The position numbers and the translations under genes were made by a program. From the IMG/VR virus record IMGVR_UViG_3300010334_000029, positions 62,001-126,000 of that record: a DNA stretch of 64,000 bases. The stretch is one strand, 5' to 3'. This stretch comes from a virus. Positions within the stretch are counted from its first letter, which is position 1. Each line of letters opens with the position of its first letter. Shown one piece after another: positions 36,121 through 44,907 of the stretch. The notes below the pieces were generated by a model, which was not told the DNA's origin, made no database searches, and saw nothing but the letters and a program-made list of their open reading frames with translations.

Positions 36121-36264
36121 TTATTCATCCGGTTCTTCTGTTTCTTCATCTTCGTCTTGTTCGACAATATCAGCTGAACAGAAAGGGCAGAATAAAATAG
36201 GCTCAATACCGTCTGTAATTACTCTAAACTCTTCTTCGCATTCAGTACACGTAATCCAATTCAT
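36121..36264 (-). CDS. Small zinc-ribbon protein (47 aa)
   Basis: MNWITCTECEEEFRV and FCPFCSADIVEQ give two CxxC pairs; very acidic tail. ATGA overlap with the next gene. Reminiscent of transcription-factor zinc ribbons. Confidence 0.7.
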   Translation of the reverse strand: MNWITCTECEEEFRVITDGIEPILFCPFCSADIVEQDEDEETEEPDE

Positions 36265-36452
36265 TTAGTTCTTCCTATAGTTATATTTGTTTGGGCTCTT
36301 ATATCTTTATTTCCCCATGACCAACACTCACCATTAGCTTCAAAACAAACCCAAACCAAATCGGCTTCAATTCCATAATCAAGTAGAATATGAGCCATAG
36401 CATTACCTTTTGGTGTTACAACTGGTATTGCTGGGTCTAGTTGAAGCATCAT
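36261..36452 (-). CDS. Conserved RNR-associated protein (63 aa)
   Basis: MMLQLDPAIPVVTPKGNAMA, then HILLDYGIEADLVWVCFEAN and GECWSWGNKDIRAQTNITIG. This exact arrangement follows nrdB in many T4-like phages. Function unknown. ATGA overlap with nrdB. Confidence 0.75.
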   Translation of the reverse strand: MMLQLDPAIPVVTPKGNAMAHILLDYGIEADLVWVCFEANGECWSWGNKDIRAQTNITIGRTK

Positions 36453-37561
36453 AGAGAGAAACCTTTAAATGAATTTTCATCAATATCTTGTTTCACTTCA
36501 CCAATCTGGTACGATACTATTTCCGTCTCTTGAGGCGCGACTTGTACATCACTTCCTGCTATCCAGCGTTGGGTCCAGGGTAGTGGATTTGGAATAGTCT
36601 TGCTTGGCAGTCCAATTGCATTCATTCGCTTTGCACCGATATGATCAGTGTACTCATTAAGCAATGCTTCATTTAGACCCAGAATAGATCCGTCTCTGAA
36701 AAGATAACGTGCCCAATGCTTTTCTTGTGCAATAACGGCATTGAACATATCAATACATTCTTGTTTGCTTTCCTCTGCAATTCTAGCAAAGTCAGGATCT
36801 TCTTTTGGTAGAAGCTTGAGAAGCTGTTGAGTTGAGGCAAGATGAACATTTTCATCACGTGCGATGAGCTTAATGATTTTTGCGTTACCTTCCATCTTTT
36901 TGACTTCGGCAAACGCCCAAGAGCACGCGAAAGAAACATAGAATCGGACACCTTCTAGAGCATTGACAGCATTTAAACAAAGCCATAGAGCTTTCTTGTG
37001 TTGGTATTCATTTTCAATTCTACCAGAACCACTATAAGACCTGTCAGCTCTCCAATCAGACTTCCAAATATTCATATCAATCAGTTCATCATAATACTTA
37101 CTGATATCAGCAGCACAGTCGGCTATTTCCTGGATCTCCAACATCTCATCAAAGACTCGGGAAGGGTCAGAATAAACGTTGCGAATGATATGAGTGTAAG
37201 AACGGGAGTGGATCGTTTCACTAAACGCCCAAGTCTGGATCCAGGTTTCCACCTCAGGTAGTGAACAAATAGGGAGAAAAGCCAGAGATGGAGCTCTACC
37301 CTGAACAGAGTCAAGTAGAATCTGCCTTTTAAGATTGGAAGTAAAAATATGCTTCTCATTATCAGTAAGACCCTTAAAATCTTTAGAGTCTTTGGACAAT
37401 TCTATTTCAGAAGGGCGCCAAAAGAAACTAAGTTGTTTATCTGTTAGTTTTTCAAATGCTGGATACTTTACTTTATCATAACGAGCAATATCAACCGGCT
37501 CGTCAAAAAAGATTGTTCGTTCTAGATGATTCTTATTTGTACTAGTATTAAAAACTGACAT
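36449..37561 (-). CDS. nrdB: Ribonucleotide reductase class I small subunit
   Basis: 370 residues. FWRPSEIELSKDSKDFKGL, FSETIHSRSYTHIIRNVYSD (Glu and His iron ligands), MLEIQEIADC and RDENVHLASTQQLLKLL (second ligand set) are the di-iron site; the radical Tyr is expected in the helix after the first set. The C-terminal tail EVKQDIDENSFKGFSL should dock on NrdA. Forms dNTPs together with NrdA and the phage glutaredoxin. Confidence 0.96.
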   Translation of the reverse strand: MSVFNTSTNKNHLERTIFFDEPVDIARYDKVKYPAFEKLTDKQLSFFWRPSEIELSKDSKDFKGLTDNEKHIFTSNLKRQILLDSVQGRAPSLAFLPICSLPEVETWIQTWAFSETIHSRSYTHIIRNVYSDPSRVFDEMLEIQEIADCAADISKYYDELIDMNIWKSDWRADRSYSGSGRIENEYQHKKALWLCLNAVNALEGVRFYVSFACSWAFAEVKKMEGNAKIIKLIARDENVHLASTQQLLKLLPKEDPDFARIAEESKQECIDMFNAVIAQEKHWARYLFRDGSILGLNEALLNEYTDHIGAKRMNAIGLPSKTIPNPLPWTQRWIAGSDVQVAPQETEIVSYQIGEVKQDIDENSFKGFSL

Positions 37562-37748
37562 TAGTATCTCCGTCTTGAAGCCATTCTATATATGCTTCTG
37601 GTTCGACACGAGTATGAATTGCACCATCTATTGTTTGAAGTTCAAGTTTAACACTTGTTGAAGTTACATCTTTAAAATAGCTCAAAACTTTATAAACTAC
37701 TCCAAGGTCATCCCACTTGTCATTGTTTAGTCTCATATATCCAGTCAT
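37548..37748 (-). CDS. Hypothetical protein (66 aa)
   Basis: Start at 37748 (MTGYMRLNNDKWDDLGVVYK). Beta-rich: KLELQTIDGAIHTRVEPEAYIEWL. Wedged between the nrdA-side gene and nrdB, overlapping both; coupled. Unrecognised. Confidence 0.62.
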   Translation of the reverse strand: MTGYMRLNNDKWDDLGVVYKVLSYFKDVTSTSVKLELQTIDGAIHTRVEPEAYIEWLQDGDTNVSF

Positions 37749-37989
37749 CTTGCATAAATCTCTTTTCTTGAAGTGTACGTTCTTTCCAAATCTTTCTGGG
37801 ATTACCACACATAATACATTTGGGAATTCCACAATTAAGTGCATGCATCTTTGCAAACCGATGATCTTGTTCGTTATGCTTATGAACAGCACCTAGTTTA
37901 TTAATCTTTGCTAATTGCTTCTGTCGTTTAATTGCATTAGTAGTAAGTCGGCGGCGTTTACCACGTTTTTCTTCAGTCAGATCTTGCAT
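37720..37989 (-). CDS. Conserved small basic phage protein (89 aa)
   Basis: Start at 37989 (MQDLTEEKRGKRRRLTTNAI). Very Lys/Arg-rich, with CGIPKCIMCGNPRKIW giving a CxxC plus flanking Cys. Found beside nrdA in related phages; the basic zinc-site design suggests nucleic-acid binding. Confidence 0.7.
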   Translation of the reverse strand: MQDLTEEKRGKRRRLTTNAIKRQKQLAKINKLGAVHKHNEQDHRFAKMHALNCGIPKCIMCGNPRKIWKERTLQEKRFMQDDWIYETKQ

Positions 37990-40247
37990 GATAAACAATC
38001 CTCGTCATCAGTTTCACCTGGTGCCAGATCTTCCAATTCAATTTCACCAGCGCCATCATTTGTGTTGAAATAATACCCAGTCTTGATGCCGTATTTATAC
38101 ATCATCAGAAGATGTTGTAGCATAACTGACATTGGAATCTTTCCATCTTCATAAAACTTTGGATTATATGAAGTGTTAGTGGAAATAGACTGGTCAATAA
38201 ACTTTTGAAGTACAGCCATAATCTTTAAATAACCTTCTGGGCTTGGTTGATCCCAGAGTAATTCGTACTTGACACTTCGATTGTTAATACCTGGAACTAC
38301 TTGCTTAAGGACTCCATCCTTGGACTGCTTAATCGAAACAAGAGCACGAGGAGGTTCAATACCATTTGTTGAATTACTAATCTGTGCAGATGTTTCGGCA
38401 GGCATAAGTGCCATTAAAGTAGAATTACGAATACCAACTTGATTAGCTCGAAGTGCCAGTTGATCCCAGTCCATCTTATAGACTGGAGCAACCAATTCAT
38501 CAACTTCTTTCTTATATGTATCAATAGGTAAAACACCTGCAGAATACTTAGTATTCTGATGAAGTGTACAAGCTTCATATTCCTCAGCAAGATCTACTGA
38601 TGCCTTAATAAGATAATATGACCAAGCTTCGGCATACTCATGAATCAGATCAAGATTAGGATTAGAATAGGTACTACCATTCTTAGCTAACCAATATGCA
38701 AAGTTGATAATGCCAACACCAAGCGGACGATATTCCTTGCTGTGAAGTTCAGCTGCTTTTACAGGATAATCTTGATAATCTAAAAGTGCATCTAATGCTC
38801 TAACTGCAAGTGTACATGGTCGTTCAAAATCTGAAGTATTTTTAATCTTACCCCAGTTTATTGCACTTAAAGTACACAGTGCAATACGTCCGGTTTCGTC
38901 ATTAATATCATTAAGCGGTTTAACGGGCAGCGTAATTTCGGCACACAGATTACTCATACGAATAGGTGCAACTTCAGGAATAAAAGAACCATGGGTATTA
39001 CAGTGATCTACATTCATAAAATAGATCCTGCCTGTATCTTTACGTTCCGTCATAAAGGAACTGAAAAGTTCTATTGCAGGAATACTTTTCTTTCTTATTT
39101 TGGAATTTTTCTCATATTTCTCATATAGAATTCTAAATTTATCTACATCTGTAAAAAAACAAGCATAAAGATCTGGTACATCATGAGGTGAGAAGAGAGT
39201 GATGTTACCTCCAGAAAGAAGTCGTTCATACATTACCTTATTAAACTGGACGGAATAGTCCAAATGACGAATACGATTATCCTCTGTACCCTTGTTGTTC
39301 TTTAGTACAAGTAGATCTTCTACTTCCAAATGCCAAAAAGGATAATACATAGTTGCTGCGCCGTTTCTTATAGCACCTTGACTACAGCTCTTAACAGCCG
39401 TCTGAAAATGCTTCCAAAAAGGAATAACACCAGTATGCACAGTGTCACCACCGCGAATACCAGACCCGAGAGCACGGATAGCACCACCGCCAATTCCGAT
39501 GCCAGCTTTGTTCGAGACATATTTTATGATTGCCGAAGATGTAGCATTGATCGAATCGAGTGAGTCATCTGTTTCGATGAGTACGCAAGAGCTGAACTGC
39601 CTACGAGGTGTCCTAACTCCAGCCATAATCGGAGTAGGTAAACTAATGTCAAAAGTACTGATTGCGTCATAAAGATCCTTTACCCATTTTAGTCGATCGG
39701 TTTTATAATTCTGAAAAAGAGTCATGGCAATTAACATAAAAGCCATTTGAGGAGTCTCATAAATCTGACCGGTGACTCTATTCTTTACTAGATACTTACC
39801 ACGAAATTGTTCCATAGCTGCATAAGCAAGCTTGTTATCTCGTTCATGGTCTATATATTCCGCAAGTTCAAACCACTCTTCGGGACTATAAGCAGTACTT
39901 AATTGTTCATCATAATAACCATAGTCTACAACTTTACACCAGTGTAACTGAAGACTAACTGGTGTATATGTACCATAAACTTCTTTACGTAGCTGATAGT
40001 TGACTAGACGTCCAGCTACGTATTGATAGTTAGGATTATCAGCGGTAATTAATTCTGAAGCCGCTTTAATCAAGGTTTCATGAATATCAGAAGACTTGAT
40101 ATTATTATAGAATTGAATATGAGATGCAAGTTCAACTTCACTAACCGAAACACCAGTAAGACCTTCACATGCCCATTCAATTACTCTGTGGATCTTATCA
40201 ATATTTAGTGGTTCTTTACTACCATTTCGCTTAACTACCTGAATCAT
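37977..40247 (-). CDS. nrdA: Ribonucleotide reductase class I large subunit
   Basis: 756 residues, complete. N-terminal ATP-cone (VKRNGSKEPLNIDKIHRVIE), active-site region with SSCVLIETDD and NLCAEITLPVKPL, LMALMPAETSAQISNSTNG (substrate loop), and the C-terminal redox pair DCLSCKI. Uninterrupted: no intron, intein or split. Followed by nrdB and accessory small genes. Confidence 0.97.
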   Translation of the reverse strand: MIQVVKRNGSKEPLNIDKIHRVIEWACEGLTGVSVSEVELASHIQFYNNIKSSDIHETLIKAASELITADNPNYQYVAGRLVNYQLRKEVYGTYTPVSLQLHWCKVVDYGYYDEQLSTAYSPEEWFELAEYIDHERDNKLAYAAMEQFRGKYLVKNRVTGQIYETPQMAFMLIAMTLFQNYKTDRLKWVKDLYDAISTFDISLPTPIMAGVRTPRRQFSSCVLIETDDSLDSINATSSAIIKYVSNKAGIGIGGGAIRALGSGIRGGDTVHTGVIPFWKHFQTAVKSCSQGAIRNGAATMYYPFWHLEVEDLLVLKNNKGTEDNRIRHLDYSVQFNKVMYERLLSGGNITLFSPHDVPDLYACFFTDVDKFRILYEKYEKNSKIRKKSIPAIELFSSFMTERKDTGRIYFMNVDHCNTHGSFIPEVAPIRMSNLCAEITLPVKPLNDINDETGRIALCTLSAINWGKIKNTSDFERPCTLAVRALDALLDYQDYPVKAAELHSKEYRPLGVGIINFAYWLAKNGSTYSNPNLDLIHEYAEAWSYYLIKASVDLAEEYEACTLHQNTKYSAGVLPIDTYKKEVDELVAPVYKMDWDQLALRANQVGIRNSTLMALMPAETSAQISNSTNGIEPPRALVSIKQSKDGVLKQVVPGINNRSVKYELLWDQPSPEGYLKIMAVLQKFIDQSISTNTSYNPKFYEDGKIPMSVMLQHLLMMYKYGIKTGYYFNTNDGAGEIELEDLAPGETDDEDCLSCKI

Positions 40248-40381
40248 GTCTTATTTTTATCCTTCTCATATTCTTCTAAAAATTCTTTCACTGCCGACTC
40301 AAAATCTCTTTGATATTGAGTCGGCTTTAGAAAGAAATTTGATTTGTACAGCTTGTGGTAAAACTTAGCGGCAAGGTTCAT
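40244..40381 (-). CDS. Small basic protein (45 aa)
   Basis: MNLAAKFYHKLYKSNFFLKP, then a Glu/Lys helix (VKEFLEEYEKDKNKT). ATGA overlap with nrdA. Possibly translation-coupling only; unrecognised. Confidence 0.62.
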   Translation of the reverse strand: MNLAAKFYHKLYKSNFFLKPTQYQRDFESAVKEFLEEYEKDKNKT

Positions 40382-40404
40382 TATATATCCTTTCAATTAA
40401 GTCC

Positions 40405-40433
40405 ATCTTATATCACTGAAATAAAAATGTCAA
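40405..40433 (-). promoter_or_regulatory. Promoter for nrdA unit
   Basis: TTGACA, 17 bp, TAAGAT, ahead of 40381 and nrdA. Confidence 0.68.
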
Positions 40434-40762
40434 CTCTTTTCTTTGCCATAGACATCGTTGATTGCCTTAATTTGATTGATGCTCATATCACCGATTAATG
40501 AATCATCTAAATACACATGCATATCTCTCAATAGTGTCTTATCTCTCCAACCAGAATTTGGAGAATAGACTAACCATTCTACATTATCTGAGTTGTAGTC
40601 TGGACGAAGTTGTTTTAGTTTATCTTTAATATTATCATTTGCTGCATGACTAGAACTCATTACTGCACATTTTTCGTTTGGCAGTGCATTAATTAAAGCA
40701 GTTGTTTTTCCTGGGTTCTTGCTGAGTTCTATATATTGCTCGGCTAATTGAGTAGGTGTCAT
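40430..40762 (-). CDS. Hypothetical protein with P-loop-like segment (110 aa)
   Basis: NPGKTTALINALPNEKCAVM looks like a Walker A tail but lacks the first Gly of GxxxxGKT. The rest is helical and basic. It could be a degenerate ATPase N-terminus. AATAAATA 33 bases upstream may be a late box. Confidence 0.6.
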   Translation of the reverse strand: MTPTQLAEQYIELSKNPGKTTALINALPNEKCAVMSSSHAANDNIKDKLKQLRPDYNSDNVEWLVYSPNSGWRDKTLLRDMHVYLDDSLIGDMSINQIKAINDVYGKEKS

Positions 40763-40801
40763 GCTGAATCCTTTATTAAGTGGATGACAACGTTATTTAT
40801 T

Positions 40802-40987
40802 TTAATCAAAATCCTTTGACTTGTCCAGCTTAATAAGACCTAGTTTTTCTAAATGATCAAGAGTGTCTGCTGCATTTCGCATGAGTCGCGCAGCATTACA
40901 ATGACCATCTAGTTCAACATTTTTAGCTAAATTATTTAATCTGTGAGTAAGATTTTTATATACAAGTCCATCTAATTCAAGAGGCAT
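40802..40987 (-). CDS. Hypothetical helical protein (61 aa)
   Basis: Start taken at 40987 (MPLELDGLVYKNLTHRLNNL); an in-frame GTG four codons upstream is an alternative. Amphipathic helices with a His/Cys pair. Overlaps the stop of the gene above it. Unrecognised. Confidence 0.58.
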   Translation of the reverse strand: MPLELDGLVYKNLTHRLNNLAKNVELDGHCNAARLMRNAADTLDHLEKLGLIKLDKSKDFD

Positions 40988-41150
40988 AGTCTGACTCACT
41001 TAATAACTTATTCACTTTTGCTTCTAATACTTCTATTCTTTTCTTAAGATATGAAGCACAAGAATGTGATGTTACTTGTTCTGGAATTAAAGTCTCATCA
41101 CAAACCATACAATTACATGTTGTTGAATTTATATTATAATGAATCATCAT
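40977..41150 (-). CDS. Small zinc-finger plus coiled-coil protein (57 aa)
   Basis: STTCNCMVCDETLIPEQ with a later HSCASY gives a CxCxxC...HxC-type site; then KKRIEVLEAKVNKLLSESD is a leucine-zipper-like coil. Starts inside the 3' end of thyX (GAGG upstream). Function unknown; dimeric zinc adaptor suspected. Confidence 0.65.
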   Translation of the reverse strand: MMIHYNINSTTCNCMVCDETLIPEQVTSHSCASYLKKRIEVLEAKVNKLLSESDYAS

Positions 41151-41811
41151 TGCTTAATGCCTCAAGAATAGAAGGAAATTCCTTAGCAATAATAGCCCAA
41201 CACTGCTCAGCTACAATCCGATGTTCTTTCTGAGTAGCTTGATCCATACGAAGTTGACAATAGTGAACCCATGAACGAAGAGTTCCAGACACGATTACCA
41301 CCGATTCTGTGAGACCTTCTGGTAAAACAGCACGAGCTTGTTCCTTTGCAATACCATTGTCAATTGCCCATTTGAAAGCATCAAGGCTGACAGCAATCAC
41401 CCGCTTCTGATAGTGGTACCAGGCATTTGCAAGTGTGTCATCATCTACTTCAATAGAAGCTTGGCGATTCTTAGTATCCTGAAGTCTTGCTTCACGAGTG
41501 ACAAAACCAAGATCCTTAGTTGGATCTGCATATCGCTGACTGAATTCTTGAAAGGAAAATGACCGATGACGTAACATCTGGCGAGCAATATCTCTGGTAG
41601 TTCTAACTTCGATTGCAACATGGAGCATTTCAAGTGGGCTCCAATGCTGATGTGAAATTAGATATTTAAGCAACTTACCTGCAGTTGCAGTATTATTCTG
41701 ATTAGAAGGATTGCTTACACGAGCACACCAAGCTACTAATTCTTCTGGTGTGTCGCAATTTGTGTACTTATAATTTGGTATAGTAATACCTACTAGATTC
41801 GCTTTACTCAT
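41134..41811 (-). CDS. thyX: Flavin-dependent thymidylate synthase
   Basis: 225 residues. RHRSFSFQEFSQRYAD (about 82-97) is the ThyX signature RHR-x5-S-x-R-Y region; SPLEMLHVAIEVRTTRDIAR and RSWVHYCQLRMDQATQKEHR complete the FAD/dUMP site. Makes dTMP using FAD and methylene-THF, in place of the T4 Td enzyme. Works with NrdA/B. Confidence 0.96.
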   Translation of the reverse strand: MSKANLVGITIPNYKYTNCDTPEELVAWCARVSNPSNQNNTATAGKLLKYLISHQHWSPLEMLHVAIEVRTTRDIARQMLRHRSFSFQEFSQRYADPTKDLGFVTREARLQDTKNRQASIEVDDDTLANAWYHYQKRVIAVSLDAFKWAIDNGIAKEQARAVLPEGLTESVVIVSGTLRSWVHYCQLRMDQATQKEHRIVAEQCWAIIAKEFPSILEALSNDDSL

Positions 41812-42196
41812 AAAAAGACTCCAATGTTGATAGTGACAGTTGAAGATGATAAGGCTTTTTAATGCGGATCATCTCATTAATCATACTTCTGGTGCCCTCA
41901 GAAGTACCATCCCAGACAATAACTGCAGCATCAGCATAAACAGCCATTGCTCTATTTCGAATTGGACCAGCACCTTTATTATATTTGTTCCAATCAGCAG
42001 GCATTCTTGTGATAGGAATACTTCTTGTTTGTGCCCATTGCTCACCAAGTTGATCAACCCCGATTGCAGTACCACTTACAAGTTCATCTATGAAGAAGCC
42101 GCAAGAGTTGATTGCACTTAAAACTAAGTCGTAATCATCAAAGACAATCTTATTTTGTGAATCTTTATACCGATTACCAGCAACAATAACTTTCAT
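41804..42196 (-). CDS. YspA/DUF2493-type SLOG protein
   Basis: 130 residues. MKVIVAGNRYKDSQNK and ELVSGTAIGVDQLGEQWAQT show the Rossmann-like SLOG strand and loop; GPIRNRAMAVYADAAVIVWDGTS and the TRSMINEM helix finish the site. SLOG domains bind nucleotide-derived ligands, in several cases as defence signals. Its place right next to an Acb1-type anti-CBASS gene is suggestive. Confidence 0.85.
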   Translation of the reverse strand: MKVIVAGNRYKDSQNKIVFDDYDLVLSAINSCGFFIDELVSGTAIGVDQLGEQWAQTRSIPITRMPADWNKYNKGAGPIRNRAMAVYADAAVIVWDGTSEGTRSMINEMIRIKKPYHLQLSLSTLESFYE

Positions 42197-42197
42197 A

Positions 42198-42707
42198 TCA
42201 GTCGGCCTTTGCTGGTGTGAAGTCAGAATCTAGTGGCTCAATATGTATCTTTGTAAAGACAATAGGAACCGACGGTAGTTCTTTCGGAATATCAGTATTA
42301 CCATAATCGTAACTAATTGTAATATGAGGCTTGAAGTCTGGAAAATCATGAGTAGCACCAAATTGTGCTCTAATAGACTTATGGTGTTCTACAAGTTCTG
42401 GGCAGTCAATCAAAGCTACCAAACAGTTCTTATCACCATTCTTGAAAATATCCCACTTAGTTATTTTACCAGTAAGTGGTAGATCAAGTTTATAGTCTTT
42501 AACATCAGGAACACCCTTGCGACTATAGATGATTGTGGTGTGATATTGCTTAGGATCTGAGGCATTGGGAATATTATGAGTTGCAACCCAAGCAGAAAGA
42601 TCTTTCTGCGTTTTAGTAGATATATTGACACACATGTAAGTACCACCAGCATGATTGTTTACTTTTAGCTTCTCTAAGAAAAGCATGCGTTCACGAAATG
42701 TCATCAT
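42198..42707 (-). CDS. acb1: Acb1-type anti-CBASS 2H phosphoesterase
   Basis: 169 residues from the ATG at 42707 (ATGATGA overlap with the gene at 42704-42841). Two HxT motifs: QYHTTIIYSRKG (about 55-66) and FKPHITISYDYG (about 130-141), preceded by THDFPDF, the pattern of T4 gp57B/Acb1, which cleaves the cyclic oligonucleotides that trigger CBASS. A related 2H enzyme such as a ligT type cannot be excluded, but the motif context fits Acb1. Confidence 0.88.
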   Translation of the reverse strand: MMTFRERMLFLEKLKVNNHAGGTYMCVNISTKTQKDLSAWVATHNIPNASDPKQYHTTIIYSRKGVPDVKDYKLDLPLTGKITKWDIFKNGDKNCLVALIDCPELVEHHKSIRAQFGATHDFPDFKPHITISYDYGNTDIPKELPSVPIVFTKIHIEPLDSDFTPAKAD

Positions 42708-42841
42708 ATAATATGTTTCTTTTGGAGGTTGCAAATTGTACACTTACGATACTGAAGACCAGATCCATTTTCAAGCAATCGTGGTGTATCCCAAGGAGTC
42801 CAGGAATGCCATCCAAATCTACACAAAATCCGTTTCCACAT
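42704..42841 (-). CDS. Small zinc-knuckle protein (45 aa)
   Basis: MWKRILCRFGWHSWTPWDTP then YRKCTICNLQKKHII: Cys/His ligands in the arrangement of DUF1660-like zinc knuckles. Overlaps the primase stop at its start (TAATG) and the acb1 start at its end, so the three are translated as a unit. Confidence 0.7.
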   Translation of the reverse strand: MWKRILCRFGWHSWTPWDTPRLLENGSGLQYRKCTICNLQKKHII

Positions 42842-43866
42842 TAAACTTTCTTCCATATAGCTAATTGAAGTTGCGCTTTGAGTCCACTATAAGTATTGGA
42901 ATCAATCATATGTTTTATATATTCTTGAGAATATCCACCTTTCTTGACCATATCATTTACATCTTTATAATCAAGTTCAGGCCAAAAACAAACTGAATAA
43001 CCGTCAGCAATTGCTGCTTCCATTTTATGGACCGTTTCAACACTTCGTGGTTCATAGTCATATACAACCACTATATTATATTTTGGTAAATTTGTCAACA
43101 AAAGACTTGAGTCAATTCTACCGCCAGCAGACGCAATAGAATTAGGAATAAATAATGAGTCCAAAGGTCCTTCAAATGCATATATTTTAGAAGTAGGGTC
43201 TACAGTATCCAGCCCAAAAACCTTGGGTTTACTTTCATCTAATAGAATAGTAATATATTTTAGATCATCTTTAGCTTTAAAAGACCGACCTTGAAACCCA
43301 AAGAATATTTTATTTTTATCTAGGAATGGTATAATGAGCCTGGGTTCATCAAGTTCTGTACTTTCAAATTTGCCAGGTATAATACTATTAACCCACTTTT
43401 TGAACTTTGGTGCATAAAATAGTTTATAGTGAGTTTCAGATGGAATCATTCTGTCGGATACATATAGTTTTGCAGGGTGACTAGGTTCTAGTTGAGAGAT
43501 TTTCTTTAATGCTGATAATGCGGTGCTTTTGATGAAGACTGGTTTCTTCATACAATTAGCAAATTCTTGAACTGGTGTAAGTTGAGCAGTACCTGACTTC
43601 TCAATCATTACATCTTTGATGTATTCAAAATAAAGATTCTGATCCACCGACTTGATAAAATCAGACAGACTTAAGCTTACATTACAGTTATGACAATAGT
43701 ATCTAGTTTTATTTCCATGAGGTAGAATCCAACCTCGTGTCTTTGAATTATTCTTTTTTGAATCACCACAGATAGGACAACGCATGTTGAACCTGTCTTG
43801 AACCTTTTTAAATCGTTCAAGTCTGATTGATAACATATTCACATACTTCAAATCAATCCAATTCAT
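42841..43866 (-). CDS. 61: DNA primase, T4 gp61 type
   Basis: 341 residues. Zinc-binding N-terminus NMRCPICGDSKKN with RYYCHNCN (about 27-64), TOPRIM Glu in KIYAFEGPLDSLFIPNSIAS (about 230), Asp pair in NIVVVYDYEPRS and a final SVCFWPELDYKDVNDMVKKG. Synthesises primers for lagging-strand replication with the phage helicase. Gene order with rnh and the RNR genes follows the T4 pattern. Confidence 0.92.
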   Translation of the reverse strand: MNWIDLKYVNMLSIRLERFKKVQDRFNMRCPICGDSKKNNSKTRGWILPHGNKTRYYCHNCNVSLSLSDFIKSVDQNLYFEYIKDVMIEKSGTAQLTPVQEFANCMKKPVFIKSTALSALKKISQLEPSHPAKLYVSDRMIPSETHYKLFYAPKFKKWVNSIIPGKFESTELDEPRLIIPFLDKNKIFFGFQGRSFKAKDDLKYITILLDESKPKVFGLDTVDPTSKIYAFEGPLDSLFIPNSIASAGGRIDSSLLLTNLPKYNIVVVYDYEPRSVETVHKMEAAIADGYSVCFWPELDYKDVNDMVKKGGYSQEYIKHMIDSNTYSGLKAQLQLAIWKKV

Positions 43867-43904
43867 TACTTCTCACTAACATATAACTATTGACCTTATA
43901 AGTC

Positions 43905-43932
43905 ATTATATACATATTAGCAATTATGTAAA
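43905..43932 (-). promoter_or_regulatory. Near-consensus promoter before primase
   Basis: TTTACA, 16 bp, TATAAT. The -10 is perfect. Confidence 0.6.
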
Positions 43933-43936
43933 CAAA

Positions 43937-44422
43937 TTAGTTGTGAAATAATGAAATCAGATTAATTTTATCCATTAAAAATCCAATAACAACACCGCCA
44001 CCGATAATGATCCATATCCACTTTTCAAGTTTAGTCAGACGTTGTTCTAAATGATTATGTTGCGTTGTTCCTGAATCTTTTAATTCTTGAATCTTTTTTA
44101 GAACTTCTGCTTGATTTTCTTTTATTTCTTTTTGAAGGTCTACTTCTACGTCATCAATTCGATCGTAAAGATCCTTAAGAGTTTTATCTGTTTCCATTCT
44201 TCTTTGCTCGATTAGATCTTGAATTTTATCTGCTGTTTTTTCTTGAACTTCGAGTCTGTTTGCTTGAACCGCTAGAAGCTGTGATACAGTAGTAGAAACT
44301 TCTGTTAACTTTTCAATTGTCACATCAAGTCTATCTACTAATTGACCTACCTGAGCCATGTCTCGTTGAAGTGAAGAAACATTTTCTTCAATTTTTCGTA
44401 TTTCTAAATTTGTGCTGCTCAT
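43937..44422 (-). CDS. Coiled-coil protein with C-terminal membrane anchor (161 aa)
   Basis: A long coiled coil (about 5-130: LEIRKIEENVSSLQRDMAQV, DVEVDLQKEIKENQAEVLKK) then one transmembrane helix WIWIIIGGGVVIGFLMDKI. It lies with holin- and spanin-like genes. Possibly an envelope-bridging lysis accessory. Not identical to a known spanin. Confidence 0.72.
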   Translation of the reverse strand: MSSTNLEIRKIEENVSSLQRDMAQVGQLVDRLDVTIEKLTEVSTTVSQLLAVQANRLEVQEKTADKIQDLIEQRRMETDKTLKDLYDRIDDVEVDLQKEIKENQAEVLKKIQELKDSGTTQHNHLEQRLTKLEKWIWIIIGGGVVIGFLMDKINLISLFHN

Positions 44423-44640
44423 TGTGATCTCGTTGGTGCAAATTGTTCAGCACCTGTAAAGCCTAATCCAGCAACTACAATGTACATAACAGAATTAAAC
44501 ATATTTTGGTCTACAACTTTGCCATAAACAAGATTGGCTACATAACCAGCAACAATAAGTGCTAAGGAAATAAATGTAACAAGTCGTTTGGATGAAAGAT
44601 TTCCGTTAATGTCACTCATAATTTGTTTTATATTATTCAT
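44419..44640 (-). CDS. Two-helix membrane protein, holin candidate (73 aa)
   Basis: Start at 44640 after GAGG. Two hydrophobic helices, LVTFISLALIVAGYVANLVY and MYIVVAGLGFTGAEQ, with a polar tail APTRSQ. Size and topology fit a class II holin. ATGA overlap with the coiled-coil gene. Confidence 0.72.
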   Translation of the reverse strand: MNNIKQIMSDINGNLSSKRLVTFISLALIVAGYVANLVYGKVVDQNMFNSVMYIVVAGLGFTGAEQFAPTRSQ

Positions 44641-44658
44641 AAGTCCCTCGCTAATTTT

Positions 44659-44907
44659 TTATTTTAAATTACCACGAGATAAAGCGCCAGTAGCTAATCT
44701 TCTTGCAAGGTTTAATGAATTAAGATCATTACCTGCATTTAGAATACCTAAAGCTGCAATAAGCATTAATAAAGAACGTGTATCTGTTTTATCTGTACTT
44801 GCAAATCGGAAGAAATTTGATGAAATTAAAGCTAGTAGTGACTTCTTAGTTTCTGTTGGATCATTTAGATCTTCCGCTTCACTAATAAAGTCTTTAAACT
44901 GCTTCAT
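44659..44907 (-). CDS. Capsid-targeted small protein (82 aa)
   Basis: Start at 44907 after GAGGG: MKQFKDFISEAED, matching the T4-type capsid-targeting peptide with a predicted cut after Ile-Ser-Glu. Then hydrophobic LLALISSNFFRFAST and SLLMLIAALGILNAGNDL. Late box TATAAATA 30 bases upstream. Probably an internal or membrane-active head protein. Confidence 0.75.
   Translation of the reverse strand: MKQFKDFISEAEDLNDPTETKKSLLALISSNFFRFASTDKTDTRSLLMLIAALGILNAGNDLNSLNLARRLATGALSRGNLK

Noticed and set aside
37977-40247. Intein or intron in nrdA
   Set aside because: 756 residues with all motifs in order; no insertion.
40430-40762. P-loop ATPase
   Set aside because: The first Gly of the Walker A motif and a Walker B are missing; listed as hypothetical.
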